Positions 45,439 through 54,179 of a stretch of 64,000 bases of DNA are shown one piece after another. The first letter of the stretch is position 1, and the number at the start of each line of letters is the position of its first letter. The notes below the pieces were generated by a model. It was not told where the DNA came from. It saw only the letters and a list, made by a program, of their open reading frames with translations, and searched no databases. This DNA comes from Armatimonadota bacterium (GTDB lineage: Bacteria > Armatimonadota > Hebobacteria > CAIYQO01), in NCBI GenBank assembly GCA_029553475.1, contig JAKPKV010000190.1:1-64000 (forward strand). Reading direction: 5' to 3'. A program made the translations under genes and the position numbers.

Positions 45439-47874
45439 ATGTCTGAGACGACCGAGTTATCCGCCGAGGAGCTGCGTCAGGCGTGCGATCCCGCGCGGTT
45501 CACGTTTCGCAGCACTGAAGAGCTGGCCAGCCTGGAGGAGATCATCGGGCAGGAGCGGGCGCTGCGGGCCATTGATTTTGGCATTGATATCCCTACGCCG
45601 GGCTACCACATGTACGCGCTGGGGCCGGGCGGCACGGGGAAAACCACCACGGTGCGCAAATTCCTCGCGCACGCGGCGGCGGCGCGCCCGATACCGGACG
45701 ACTGGCTCTACGTGCACAATTTCGCCGAGCCGGACAAGCCCCGCGCGCTGCACCTGCCCGCCGGCGTGGGCTGCCGCCTGCAGGCGGACATGGACCATCT
45801 GGTGGACGAGCTGCGCGGCGAGGTGCCGCGCGCGTTCGAGAGCGACGAGTATGAGCACCAGCAGGAGCAGTTGACGACGGAGCTGCAGCGTCGGCACCAG
45901 GAGATGATTCAGGAGGCGAATGCGTTCGCCCAGCAGCAGGGCTTCGTCATCATGCAGACGCCGCAGGGGTTGATGATCGCCCCGATGGCGAACGGCGGGA
46001 TGATGAGCCCGGAGCAGATTCAGCAGCTCGACGACGATACGCGCCACCGGCTGGAAGCCGGGCACGACGACGTGCAGGCGAAGCTGCGCGAGACCATGCG
46101 CCGCATGCAGCAGTTGCATCAGGAGGCGCGCGCCCGCGCGGGCGAGCTCGACCGGCAGACGGTGGCCTACGCGGTGGGGCACCTCATTGACGACCTGCGG
46201 GAGCGCTACCGCGATCACGCGCCGGTGGTGCGGCTGCTCGATGACATCCGCGCGGATATCCTGGAGAACGTCGCCGCCTTCCGGCAAATCCGCCAGGTGG
46301 AGGAGATGCGCGAGGAGCAGGCGCCGTTCGCGGCGATGCTCGGCCGCGAGCTGCCGAATTTCGACAAATACCGGGTGAACCTGGTGGTGAACAACTGTGA
46401 CACGCGGGGCGCGCCGGTCATCCTCGCCCGCAACCCCAGCTACCAGAACCTCATCGGGCGCATCGAGTACCAGGGGCAGCTCGGCACGCTGGTGACCAAT
46501 TTCACCATGATTAAGGGCGGCCTGCTGCACAAAGCGAACGGCGGCTACCTGATGCTGGACGCGCGCGACGTGCTGACCCGCCCCGCCGCCTGGGAGGGGC
46601 TGAAGCGCGCGCTGCGCACGCAGGTGGTGGAAATTGAATCCATGGCGGAAGCCGTGGGCGTGGCGCCCTTCGCCACGCGCACGCTGGACCCAGAGCCGAT
46701 TCCGCTGGACGTGAAGGTGGTGCTCATCGGCGATCCGATGCTGTACTACCTGCTCTTCTTTTACGACCCCGATTTCCGCGAGCTGTTCAAGGTGAAGGTG
46801 GATTTCGCGCTGCACATGGCGCGGACCGTGGAGACGACGGCGCAATACGCGCGCTTCATCGCCACCGTCTGTCGCGAGGAGCAGTTGCCGCATTTCGACC
46901 CCTCCGGGGTGGCGCGGGTGGTGGAGCACGGCGCGCGGCTGGTGGAGCACCGCGACAAGCTCGTCACCAAATTCGGCGACATCGTGGATCTCGTCCGCGA
47001 ATCCGCCTACTGGGCGCGGAAAGCCGGGCGCGCGCTGGTGACGGGCGCAGACGTGACGCGGGCGATCGAAGAGAAAGTCTATCGCTCCGATCAGATCCAG
47101 CAGCTCATCAAAGAGGCGATCGCCCAGGGGTCGCTGCTCATTGATACTGCGGGGGCGTCTGTCGGGCAGACGAACGGGCTGTCGGTCATCGCGCTGGGCG
47201 ACTACGCGTTCGGTCGGCCCACGCGCATCACCGCCAGCGTGCACGTGGGGGACGAGGGCGTGCTGAACATTGACCGGGAGATCGCGCTGGGCGGCAAGAT
47301 CCATAACAAAGGCGCGCTCATCCTCGCCGGCTATCTGGGGGCGACCTACGCCACCGAGGTGCCGCTGGCGCTCTCGGCGCGCATCACCTTCGAGCAGACC
47401 TACGAGGAGGTGGAAGGCGACAGCGCCTCCTCCGCCGAGCTGTATACGCTGCTCTCCGCGCTCGCCGGCTTCCCCATCCGACAGGATGTCGCGGTGACCG
47501 GCTCGGTGAACCAGCACGGGCAGGTGCAGGCCATCGGCGGCGTGAACGAGAAAATCGAGGGATTCTTCGATGTCTGCCGCGCCAACGGCCTCACCGGCAG
47601 CCAGGGGGTGCTCATCCCGCGGAGCAACGTGCAGAATCTGATGCTGCGCCCGGACGTGGTGGACGCCGTGCGCGAGGGGCGCTTCCACATCTACCCGGTG
47701 GCGACGATTGATGACGGCATCGCGCTGCTCACCGGCACGCCCGCCGGCGCGCGGCGCCCGGACGGCGGCTATCCCGAGGGCACCGTCAACGGCGCCGTGC
47801 ACCGCCGCTTAGGCGAGCTGGCGCGGAAGGCGCGGGCGTTTTTCAAGCCGGAGGAGCGGCGGAAGGCGGCGTAA
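45439..47874 (+). CDS. Lon-like ATP-dependent protease (AAA_32/LonB-like type)
   Basis: 811 residues. Walker A at 62-70 (GPGGTGKTT), long helical insert (about 130-290), AAA body (GGYLMLDARDVLTRP, DVKVVLIGD), and a C-terminal Lon protease domain with catalytic Ser662 (EGDSASSAE) and Lys705 (GGVNEKIEG). Soluble, unlike archaeal LonB. Degrades damaged or regulatory proteins. The helical insert contains a Gln/Met-rich stretch. GGAGGGG precedes the ATG. Monocistronic; a palindrome lies just after its stop. Confidence 0.92.
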   Translation: MSETTELSAEELRQACDPARFTFRSTEELASLEEIIGQERALRAIDFGIDIPTPGYHMYALGPGGTGKTTTVRKFLAHAAAARPIPDDWLYVHNFAEPDKPRALHLPAGVGCRLQADMDHLVDELRGEVPRAFESDEYEHQQEQLTTELQRRHQEMIQEANAFAQQQGFVIMQTPQGLMIAPMANGGMMSPEQIQQLDDDTRHRLEAGHDDVQAKLRETMRRMQQLHQEARARAGELDRQTVAYAVGHLIDDLRERYRDHAPVVRLLDDIRADILENVAAFRQIRQVEEMREEQAPFAAMLGRELPNFDKYRVNLVVNNCDTRGAPVILARNPSYQNLIGRIEYQGQLGTLVTNFTMIKGGLLHKANGGYLMLDARDVLTRPAAWEGLKRALRTQVVEIESMAEAVGVAPFATRTLDPEPIPLDVKVVLIGDPMLYYLLFFYDPDFRELFKVKVDFALHMARTVETTAQYARFIATVCREEQLPHFDPSGVARVVEHGARLVEHRDKLVTKFGDIVDLVRESAYWARKAGRALVTGADVTRAIEEKVYRSDQIQQLIKEAIAQGSLLIDTAGASVGQTNGLSVIALGDYAFGRPTRITASVHVGDEGVLNIDREIALGGKIHNKGALILAGYLGATYATEVPLALSARITFEQTYEEVEGDSASSAELYTLLSALAGFPIRQDVAVTGSVNQHGQVQAIGGVNEKIEGFFDVCRANGLTGSQGVLIPRSNVQNLMLRPDVVDAVREGRFHIYPVATIDDGIALLTGTPAGARRPDGGYPEGTVNGAVHRRLGELARKARAFFKPEERRKAA

Positions 47875-47882
47875 AAGCAATT

Positions 47883-47991
47883 GGGCGGGCGAGCGTCCTC
47901 GCGAGCCGACTCCGGGTGGAAGTCTTATCCGTCGCTCACGACATACCATCACTTCCACCCGGAGTCGGCTCGCGAGGACGCTCGCCCGCCC
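47883..47991. repeat. Large perfect palindrome, 41-bp arms
   Basis: Arms 47883-47923 and 47951-47991 are perfectly complementary around a 27-base loop. Left arm begins GGGCGGGCGAGCGTCCTCGC. It occupies nearly the whole gap between the Lon-like gene and the MFS gene, whose AAGGAGG starts directly after the right arm. One arm recurs at 41518-41543. Probably a mobile or REP-like element that may also act as a terminator. Confidence 0.9.
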
Positions 47992-48012
47992 GAAAAGGAG
48001 GGCTAAACACGT

Positions 48013-49254
48013 ATGTCCGCTGACGCCACGGCCCGGCCGCGGTCGGTCGGTGCGCGGAACGCCGTGACGCTGGGGGCGGCGTCGGCGGCGATGCTGCTGC
48101 TGGGGGCGGTGTACGCCTACGGGGTGCTGCTGCCGGCGCTGATGGCGGAATTCGGCTGGACGCGGGCAACGGCGGCGCTGCCGCACGCGGTGCTGCTGTT
48201 CGTCTACGCGGTGGGGATGGCGCTGGGCGGGGCGCTGCAGGACCGCGCCAGCCCGTCCGGCGGGGCGATGGTCGGCGGGCTGCTCTTCGGCGGCGGGCTG
48301 CTGCTGGCGAGCGCGGTTCCCAGCCTGGGCGGGCTGGTGGCGGCCTACGGCATGCTCGGCGGCGTCGGCTTCGGTTTCACCTATGTCGCCTGCGTCACCG
48401 CTGCCATGCGCGCCTTCCCTGGGCGCCGCGGGCTGGCGGCGGGGACGGTGGTGGGGGCGTTCGGGCTGGGCGCGTTCCTCTGGGCGCCGCTGGCGCAGGC
48501 GGGCCTGCCGGCGCTGGGGTGGGACGGCGTGATGCGCGCGTTCGGCGCGCTCTGCGTCGTGGTGCTGCCGCTCCTCGGCCTCTTCGTGCGCGCGCCGCAT
48601 CCCCGGCACGCGCCGCACGGCGCGCGCGGGGCGACGCTGGGCGAGGCGCTGCGCGCGCCGCTGTTCTGGACGGTGTTCGGCGCGTATACGCTGGTCACCG
48701 CGGTGGGCCTGCTGCTGCTGGCGCATCTGATCGCCGCCGCGATCGGGCGGGGGCTGCCGGCGGCGACGGCGGCGTGGCTGCTCTCCGCCAGCGCCATCGG
48801 CTCCGGATCGGGGCGCGTGCTCCTGGGCTGGCTCTCCGACCGCTGGGGGCGGCTGCCCTGCCTCATCGGCGCCAGCCTGGCGGAGGCGGCCTTCCTGGTG
48901 GGGCTGGCGTTCGCGCGGGAGCCGGCAGCGCTCTTTCTGCTGGCGGGCGCCACCGGCTTCGCCTTCGGCGCGTGGCTGGCGCTCTACGGGCCGACGAGCA
49001 CCGACCTCTTTGGCTTGCGCGCGGCGGGGGCGATTTACGGCGCGCTGTATCTCAGTTACGGCATCGGCGGCCTGCTGGGGCCTCTCCTCGGCGGGGCGCT
49101 GGCCGATGCCACCGGCGGCTATCGGTATCCCTTCCTCGCCGCCGCCGGGCTGGCCGTACTCGGTGCCGGGCTCTTCACCCTGGCGGCGCGGCGGCATCCC
49201 CCGCGGTATCCGCATCCGCCCGCGCTGGAGGAGGAGCTGCCGCTTGATCCGTAG
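48013..49254 (+). CDS. MFS transporter, oxalate/formate-antiporter-like
   Basis: 413 residues, twelve predicted membrane helices, with the monocarboxylate/OxlT-type pattern: RATAALPHAVLLFVYAVGMALGG in the first half, GVGFGFTYVACVTAAM, and SDRWGRLP between helices 8 and 9. Substrate unknown; an organic anion is likely. Extremely Gly/Ala/Leu-rich. AAGGAGG about 11 bases before ATG 48013. Confidence 0.88.
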   Translation: MSADATARPRSVGARNAVTLGAASAAMLLLGAVYAYGVLLPALMAEFGWTRATAALPHAVLLFVYAVGMALGGALQDRASPSGGAMVGGLLFGGGLLLASAVPSLGGLVAAYGMLGGVGFGFTYVACVTAAMRAFPGRRGLAAGTVVGAFGLGAFLWAPLAQAGLPALGWDGVMRAFGALCVVVLPLLGLFVRAPHPRHAPHGARGATLGEALRAPLFWTVFGAYTLVTAVGLLLLAHLIAAAIGRGLPAATAAWLLSASAIGSGSGRVLLGWLSDRWGRLPCLIGASLAEAAFLVGLAFAREPAALFLLAGATGFAFGAWLALYGPTSTDLFGLRAAGAIYGALYLSYGIGGLLGPLLGGALADATGGYRYPFLAAAGLAVLGAGLFTLAARRHPPRYPHPPALEEELPLDP

Positions 49255-49463
49255 CAGGGCGCGTGAGCCCGTGCGCGGGGCCGGTCCGTGCGGCTTCACC
49301 ACGAAGTCAGGGAAAAGAGCAGGGTCGTGCGCGTGCCAGACAGTGCGCGGGGCCGGTCTGTGGCTTTACCACGAAGTCAGGAAGACGGGAAGAGGCGAAG
49401 GGTGGGGGGACGGAAGCCTTTCGATGCACAGTCCACCAGAGCGGAAACACGTTGGCACAGCGC
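49255..49463. repeat. Short direct repeat in intergenic gap
   Basis: A 40-base unit at 49271-49310 recurs with small changes at 49343-49380 (GTGCGCGGGGCCGGT...CCACGAAGTCAG). No function evident; it lies between convergent genes. Confidence 0.6.
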
Positions 49464-51449
49464 CTATACCGCGGGAGGCTCCGCCGCGACGGGCAGCGTC
49501 ACGGTGAACGCGCTGCCCTGGCCGAGCGTGCTGTCCACCGCCATGCGGCCGCCCATGGCATCCACGAGTAACTTCGTGAGGTAGAGGCCCAGCCCGAGGC
49601 CCTCGGCACGGCGGCTTTCGGTACGGTAGAAGCGCTCGAAGAGGTGGGGGAGATCGGTGGGGGCGATACCCTGGCCCTGATCCACCACGGCGATGGCGAC
49701 GGCGTCGCCCGCCGGGACGGCGGACACGCGCACCGGACCATCCGAGTATTTCAGCGCGTTGGAGAGCAGGTGCGTGAAGACGCGCTCCAACGCCGCGGCG
49801 TCGGCGGCGACGGGGGGGAGGGCCTCCGGCAGCTGCAGCGTCACGCGCCCCGTATCGAGCACCGCGCCCACTCGGCGCAGGAAGTCGGCGAGGAACGCCG
49901 GCAGCGCCACCGGCTGTACCGCCAGCGCCACCGGCCCGTCGGCCAGGCGCGTCAGCTCCGTCAGCTGATCCACCATCAAATGCATGCGGCGCAGCGCCCG
50001 CCGGAGCGCGTCCAGCGTCGGCCGGAGCGCAGCGCGGTCCGGCAGCGCGTCAGTGAGGAGCTCCAGGTGGCCGCTGATGATCGTCGCGGGGGCGCGCAGA
50101 TCGTGCGCCACTATATAGAGCATGCGCCGTTCCCGTTCCTGCAGCTCGCGCAGCGCGCTGATATCCTGCAGCGCCGCCACCGCGCCCGTGATGCGTCCGG
50201 CGGCGTCGCGCAGCGGGGAGGCGCTGTTGAGCACGGTGCCGCGGGTGCCGTCGAAACGCTGGATGGTGATCACCTCGTTCAGCGACGCCTCGCCGAGCAG
50301 CGCGCGTGCGGACGCCCACTGCTCGGGGGCGACAGGCTCACCGCTCTCCGCCCACCAGCCGAGGAAGGGGCGCGCGCCTTCGACATTCACCGGCAGCGGC
50401 AGCGTGGTCGCGGTCCCCCGCCAGATCGCGCTGTAGCGCGTGTTGATGCGGGTGACTTTGCCCGCGGTATCCAGCACCGCCACGCCCACCGGCAGCGTAT
50501 CCAGCACTGTCTCGAGCAGCCGCTCGCGATTGCGCAGCTCCTGCTCGTGGCGCAGGCGCGTCATCGCGGTCGCCACCTGGTCGGTGACCGCCTTCATCAG
50601 CGCCAGATCCTCCGCGCTGAAGGTGTCGCGCCGCTTCGTCCCAAAGGAGAGCGTGCCGATGACCGCGCCACCGGGGCCCAGCAGCGGGTAGCAGGCGTAG
50701 GCGCGCACGCCGTAGGACTTCACCAGCGCGATGCGCGGGTCCGGGGTCTCCTGGACGCGCTCGGTGACGATGGGGCAGTTGTCGCGGGCGGCAGCGCCGC
50801 ACACTGTCACGCCGTAGTCCAGCCATTCGATCTGGCGCACCGCTTCCGGCGGAATGCCGGCGCAGGCGTTCAGGCGCAGGCGACCGGCCGCGGGCTCGAC
50901 GAGGTAATTGAAAAAGCACTGGCAATCCAGCAGCGCCATCACCCGCCCGCAGAGCGATTCCACCTCCGCCTGCGGATGCGCGCTCTGCAGCAGCTGCTCG
51001 GCGGAGCGCGCCAGCAGTTCGAAGCGGCGCAGGCTGCGCTCCAGGTTCGTCTCCGCCCGCCGGCGTTCCCGCCGTACCGCGGCCTCGTCCAGCGCCCGGC
51101 GCAGCGCCGGCGCCAGCCGCACCAGGCGCTCCTTCACGATGAAATCCCACGCGCCGGCGCGCAGCGCCTCGACGATGAAGGTCTCGTCCTCGGCGCCGCT
51201 GACGATGAGCACCGGCAGGTCGGGATCCATGGCCGTGGCCACGCGCAGCGCCGCCAGGCCATCGAAACGGGGCAGGCGATAATCGGCAAGCACCGCGTCC
51301 CAGGGGCCGCGCGCCAGCGCCGCGCGCAGCGCGGCTTCGGTGGTCACGCGCTCCACCTCCGGGGCGAAGCCGCCATCGGCCAGCGCGCGCGCCAGCAGCA
51401 CGGCGTCATCGGCATGGTCTTCAATCAGCAGCAGCCGCAGCGGCGTCAT
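49464..51449 (-). CDS. Hybrid sensor kinase, REC-GAF-PAS-HisKA-HATPase
   Basis: 661 residues. Receiver 1-120 (D56 phosphoacceptor), GAF about 145-310 with LDCQCFFNYLV and CYPLLGPGG, PAS about 320-430, HisKA with H449 (VAHDLRAP), HATPase (LLSNALKYSD, DQGQGI, GLGLGLYL). Soluble. Last gene of a kinase-receiver-hybrid kinase operon. Receiver and order parallel the kinase at 3236-4702, which lacks the GAF. Start at ATG 51449 with weak GAAAGG; 17-base gap from the receiver gene. Confidence 0.9.
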   Translation of the reverse strand: MTPLRLLLIEDHADDAVLLARALADGGFAPEVERVTTEAALRAALARGPWDAVLADYRLPRFDGLAALRVATAMDPDLPVLIVSGAEDETFIVEALRAGAWDFIVKERLVRLAPALRRALDEAAVRRERRRAETNLERSLRRFELLARSAEQLLQSAHPQAEVESLCGRVMALLDCQCFFNYLVEPAAGRLRLNACAGIPPEAVRQIEWLDYGVTVCGAAARDNCPIVTERVQETPDPRIALVKSYGVRAYACYPLLGPGGAVIGTLSFGTKRRDTFSAEDLALMKAVTDQVATAMTRLRHEQELRNRERLLETVLDTLPVGVAVLDTAGKVTRINTRYSAIWRGTATTLPLPVNVEGARPFLGWWAESGEPVAPEQWASARALLGEASLNEVITIQRFDGTRGTVLNSASPLRDAAGRITGAVAALQDISALRELQERERRMLYIVAHDLRAPATIISGHLELLTDALPDRAALRPTLDALRRALRRMHLMVDQLTELTRLADGPVALAVQPVALPAFLADFLRRVGAVLDTGRVTLQLPEALPPVAADAAALERVFTHLLSNALKYSDGPVRVSAVPAGDAVAIAVVDQGQGIAPTDLPHLFERFYRTESRRAEGLGLGLYLTKLLVDAMGGRMAVDSTLGQGSAFTVTLPVAAEPPAV

Positions 51450-51466
51450 CGCGGGCCTTTCACCGG

Positions 51467-51928
51467 TCAGGCATGATGCGCGCACGGCGCGTCCTTTGGC
51501 GGGGGCTCATTGAGCACCATCCAGTAGATGCCGAGCTGCTGAATGGCCCGGGTAAACTGGTCGAAATCCACCGGTTTACGGATGTAGCTGTTGGCGCCGA
51601 GGTCGTATCCGCGCAACAGGTCCTGTTCCTCACGCGAGGAGGTCAGGATCACCACCGGCAGCCGGCGAGTGCGGGGATGCGCGCGCAGGCGCTCCAACAC
51701 CTCCAGTCCGGAGATCTTCGGCAATTTCAGGTCCAGCAGGATCAGGCAGGGGATTTGGCAGGGGTCGCGGTCCGCGTAGGGTCCCGCGCAGAAGAGCCAG
51801 TCCAGCGCCTCTTTCCCGTCGCGCACCACCACCAGGTGATTGGCGACGTTGCACTCCTTCAGCGCCAGCCGCGTCAGCTCTTCATCATCGCGGTTGTCTT
51901 CCACCAGGAGGATAATGGGCGTGCTCAT
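51467..51928 (-). CDS. Rcp1-like receiver protein
   Basis: 153 residues, single receiver of the phytochrome-associated Rcp1 type: VEDNRDD, D66 (LLDLKLPKISG), LTSS, K118 (IRKPV), and the insert around FCAGPYADRD typical of the subfamily. No output domain. ATG 51928 overlaps the kinase stop by four bases after GGAGG, so it is the likely phosphoacceptor of that kinase. Confidence 0.93.
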   Translation of the reverse strand: MSTPIILLVEDNRDDEELTRLALKECNVANHLVVVRDGKEALDWLFCAGPYADRDPCQIPCLILLDLKLPKISGLEVLERLRAHPRTRRLPVVILTSSREEQDLLRGYDLGANSYIRKPVDFDQFTRAIQQLGIYWMVLNEPPPKDAPCAHHA

Positions 51929-54054
51929 GCGGCCTCCTTCTCCACCTCTCCGACCGTGAAATAGAATGTCGCCCCGTGGCCTTCGACGCCTTCCGCCCAC
52001 ACCCGGCCGCCGTGGCGGGTGATGATGCGCCGCACGATGGCGAGGCCGATGCCCGTGCCCGGGAACTCCTCTTCGCCGTGCAGGCGTTGGAACGGCGTGA
52101 ACAGTTTATCCGCGTAGGTCATGTCGAAACCGGCGCCGGTATCTCGGATATAATACACCGTTTGTCCCTCCTGTTCCAGCGTTCCCACCTCGATGCGGGC
52201 GTCCGCGCGTCCCCCGGTGAACTTCCACGCGTTGCCCAGCAGGTTCTCCAGCACGATGCGCAGCAGGCGCGCGTCGCCGGTGGTCATCATGTGCGGCGCG
52301 ATCGTCACCGTGACCGCGCGCGCCGGCTCCGCCTGGCGCAGCTCGGCGATCACCTCGGCCGCCAGCGCGCTCAGGTCTACCGGACCCGGCTGCATCTCCC
52401 GCCGCCCGATGCGCGACAGGTTCAGCATATCGTCAATGAGCCGCCCCATGCGCTGGGTGGCGGCCCGCACGCGCCGCAGATAGTCCTGTCCCGTCTCGTC
52501 GAGCCGCGCGCCATACTCCGCCAGCAGGATGCGGCTGAAGCCATCAATGCCGCGCAGCGGCGCGCGCAGGTCGTGGGAGACGGAGTAGCTGAAGGCTTCC
52601 AGCTCCGCGTTCGCGGCCGATAATTGCTCGACATTCCGCTGTAGGGCGGCATTGAGTCGGGTGATTTCGCCCTCGGCGTGTTTCCGCGCCGCGATGTCGC
52701 GGATGCTGGCCATCACCAGCATCCCGTCGGGGGTGGTGATGGGGCTCAAGCTGATCTCCACCGGCACCGCGCGCCCATCTTTGCACCGGAGATACAACTC
52801 CAGCCCCGCGTCTATCGGACGGGTGCGCGGGGCCGCCATATACGCGGCGCGGTGTCGCACGTGTACCGCCCGATAACGCTCAGGGATCAGCACCTCGATC
52901 GGCTGGCCGAGGATATCCTCGCGCCGATACCCCGTCAGGCGTTCCAACTGCGTATTGACCAGGGTGATGACGCCGGACGCGTCCACGATCACCATGCCGT
53001 CAGGCGCCGATTCCAGCAATCCCTCGAAACGGGCCAACGCCGCCTGTAATTGCGCGGTGCGCTCCTGAATGCGCTCCTCCAGGGTTTCGGTGAGCTGCCG
53101 CAGCGCCTCCCGCGCGGTTTGCACCTCCTCGATGTCGGTGGCGGTGCCGTACCATTTCACGATCCGTGCCCCGGCGTCACGCGCGGGCACGCCGCGGCTC
53201 AAATGCCAGCGATAGCGGCCATCCGCCATGCGCACGCGGTGCTCGATCTGATAAATGTCGCCGGTGCTCAGGGCATGCTGCCAGGCCTCCACCGTCCGCT
53301 GCAGATCGTCAGGATGCAGCATCGGCCCCCACTCATAGCCATCGCGCTCAGTGGGAGTGATGCCCGCGTATTCCAGGCGGCGCTCGTTGTAATAATCCAC
53401 CCGTCCATCCGGCTCGGCGGTCCAGACGAGCTGCGGCATCGCGTCCGCGAGCTGCCGGAAGCGCGCCTCGCTCTCGCGCAGCTCTGCTGCAATGCGGCGC
53501 TCACGCGTGACGTCGCGGAAGAGGATGGCGAAGTTGCCGGGCTCCGGGCGGTAGCAGTAGACGTCGTAGAAGCGCGCGGTATCGCGGTTGTAGTCCACGA
53601 AGCGCACCGGCTCGCCGGTCAACGCCACCGCCCCGTAGCGTTCGATCCACGAGGGCTCCACCTGCGGCAGCGCCTCGGTAATCGGCACGCCGACGATGGC
53701 GCGCGTCAGCCCCGTCTGGCGCTGGAACGCCTCGTTGATCTCCACGAAGCGGAAATCCACCGGCCGGCCCGTCGCGTCGAAGATCGCCTCGCCCAGCGCG
53801 AACGCTTCCGTCATATTCGTGAAGAGCGCGCGATACCGCGCTTCGCTCTCGCGCAGCGCGTCCTCCGCCTGCCGGGCGGCCGTCACCTGCTCGCGGCAGC
53901 GCGTCAGCTCGGTCAGCACGGCGTCGCGCAGCCGCGCCACGAGCGCGTCCGCGGGCACGTCAGGATTGACCTCGACGCCGATGTCCGTCAATTGCCGGGC
54001 ACACGCGCGCAGCCGCGATGTCAGCGCGGCCGCGTCGTCAGGGGGTGTCGCCAT
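51925..54054 (-). CDS. Multi-PAS sensor histidine kinase
   Basis: 709 residues. Three PAS domains (about 70-190, 200-320 with a PAC, 345-460), a coiled coil, HisKA with H494 (SVSHDLRAPLRGIDGF) and HATPase (ENLLGNAWKFT, DTGAGFDM, GTGIGLAIV). The layout resembles bacteriophytochrome-type kinases, but no chromophore-binding GAF/PHY is present. No membrane helices. ATG 54054 follows AAGGAG; it heads the three-gene signalling operon. Confidence 0.92.
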   Translation of the reverse strand: MATPPDDAAALTSRLRACARQLTDIGVEVNPDVPADALVARLRDAVLTELTRCREQVTAARQAEDALRESEARYRALFTNMTEAFALGEAIFDATGRPVDFRFVEINEAFQRQTGLTRAIVGVPITEALPQVEPSWIERYGAVALTGEPVRFVDYNRDTARFYDVYCYRPEPGNFAILFRDVTRERRIAAELRESEARFRQLADAMPQLVWTAEPDGRVDYYNERRLEYAGITPTERDGYEWGPMLHPDDLQRTVEAWQHALSTGDIYQIEHRVRMADGRYRWHLSRGVPARDAGARIVKWYGTATDIEEVQTAREALRQLTETLEERIQERTAQLQAALARFEGLLESAPDGMVIVDASGVITLVNTQLERLTGYRREDILGQPIEVLIPERYRAVHVRHRAAYMAAPRTRPIDAGLELYLRCKDGRAVPVEISLSPITTPDGMLVMASIRDIAARKHAEGEITRLNAALQRNVEQLSAANAELEAFSYSVSHDLRAPLRGIDGFSRILLAEYGARLDETGQDYLRRVRAATQRMGRLIDDMLNLSRIGRREMQPGPVDLSALAAEVIAELRQAEPARAVTVTIAPHMMTTGDARLLRIVLENLLGNAWKFTGGRADARIEVGTLEQEGQTVYYIRDTGAGFDMTYADKLFTPFQRLHGEEEFPGTGIGLAIVRRIITRHGGRVWAEGVEGHGATFYFTVGEVEKEAA

Positions 54055-54113
54055 CGTGTTCGCGCTCCTTGTCCGGCATGGTTCGCCGCCTGGCCGGGGA
54101 ATCCTGTCATTGC

Positions 54114-54170
54114 GCCGCCGCAACACGACGGCCCCCCCGCAAGGCGGGGGGGCCGTCGTGTTGCGGCGGC
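54114..54170. terminator. 27-bp perfect hairpin with 3-base loop
   Basis: 54114-54140 pairs without mismatch to 54144-54170; loop AAG. It lies between the BcsB-like gene (stop 54180, minus) and the kinase start. No T-run follows on either strand, so it would be an atypical terminator, an RNase III-type target or a barrier element. Confidence 0.75.
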
Positions 54171-54179
54171 GTCAGCGCG

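Noticed and set aside
4703-48000. CRISPR array made from the repeated palindromes
   Set aside because: The repeats are single or paired elements at unrelated loci, with no regular spacer series and no cas gene.
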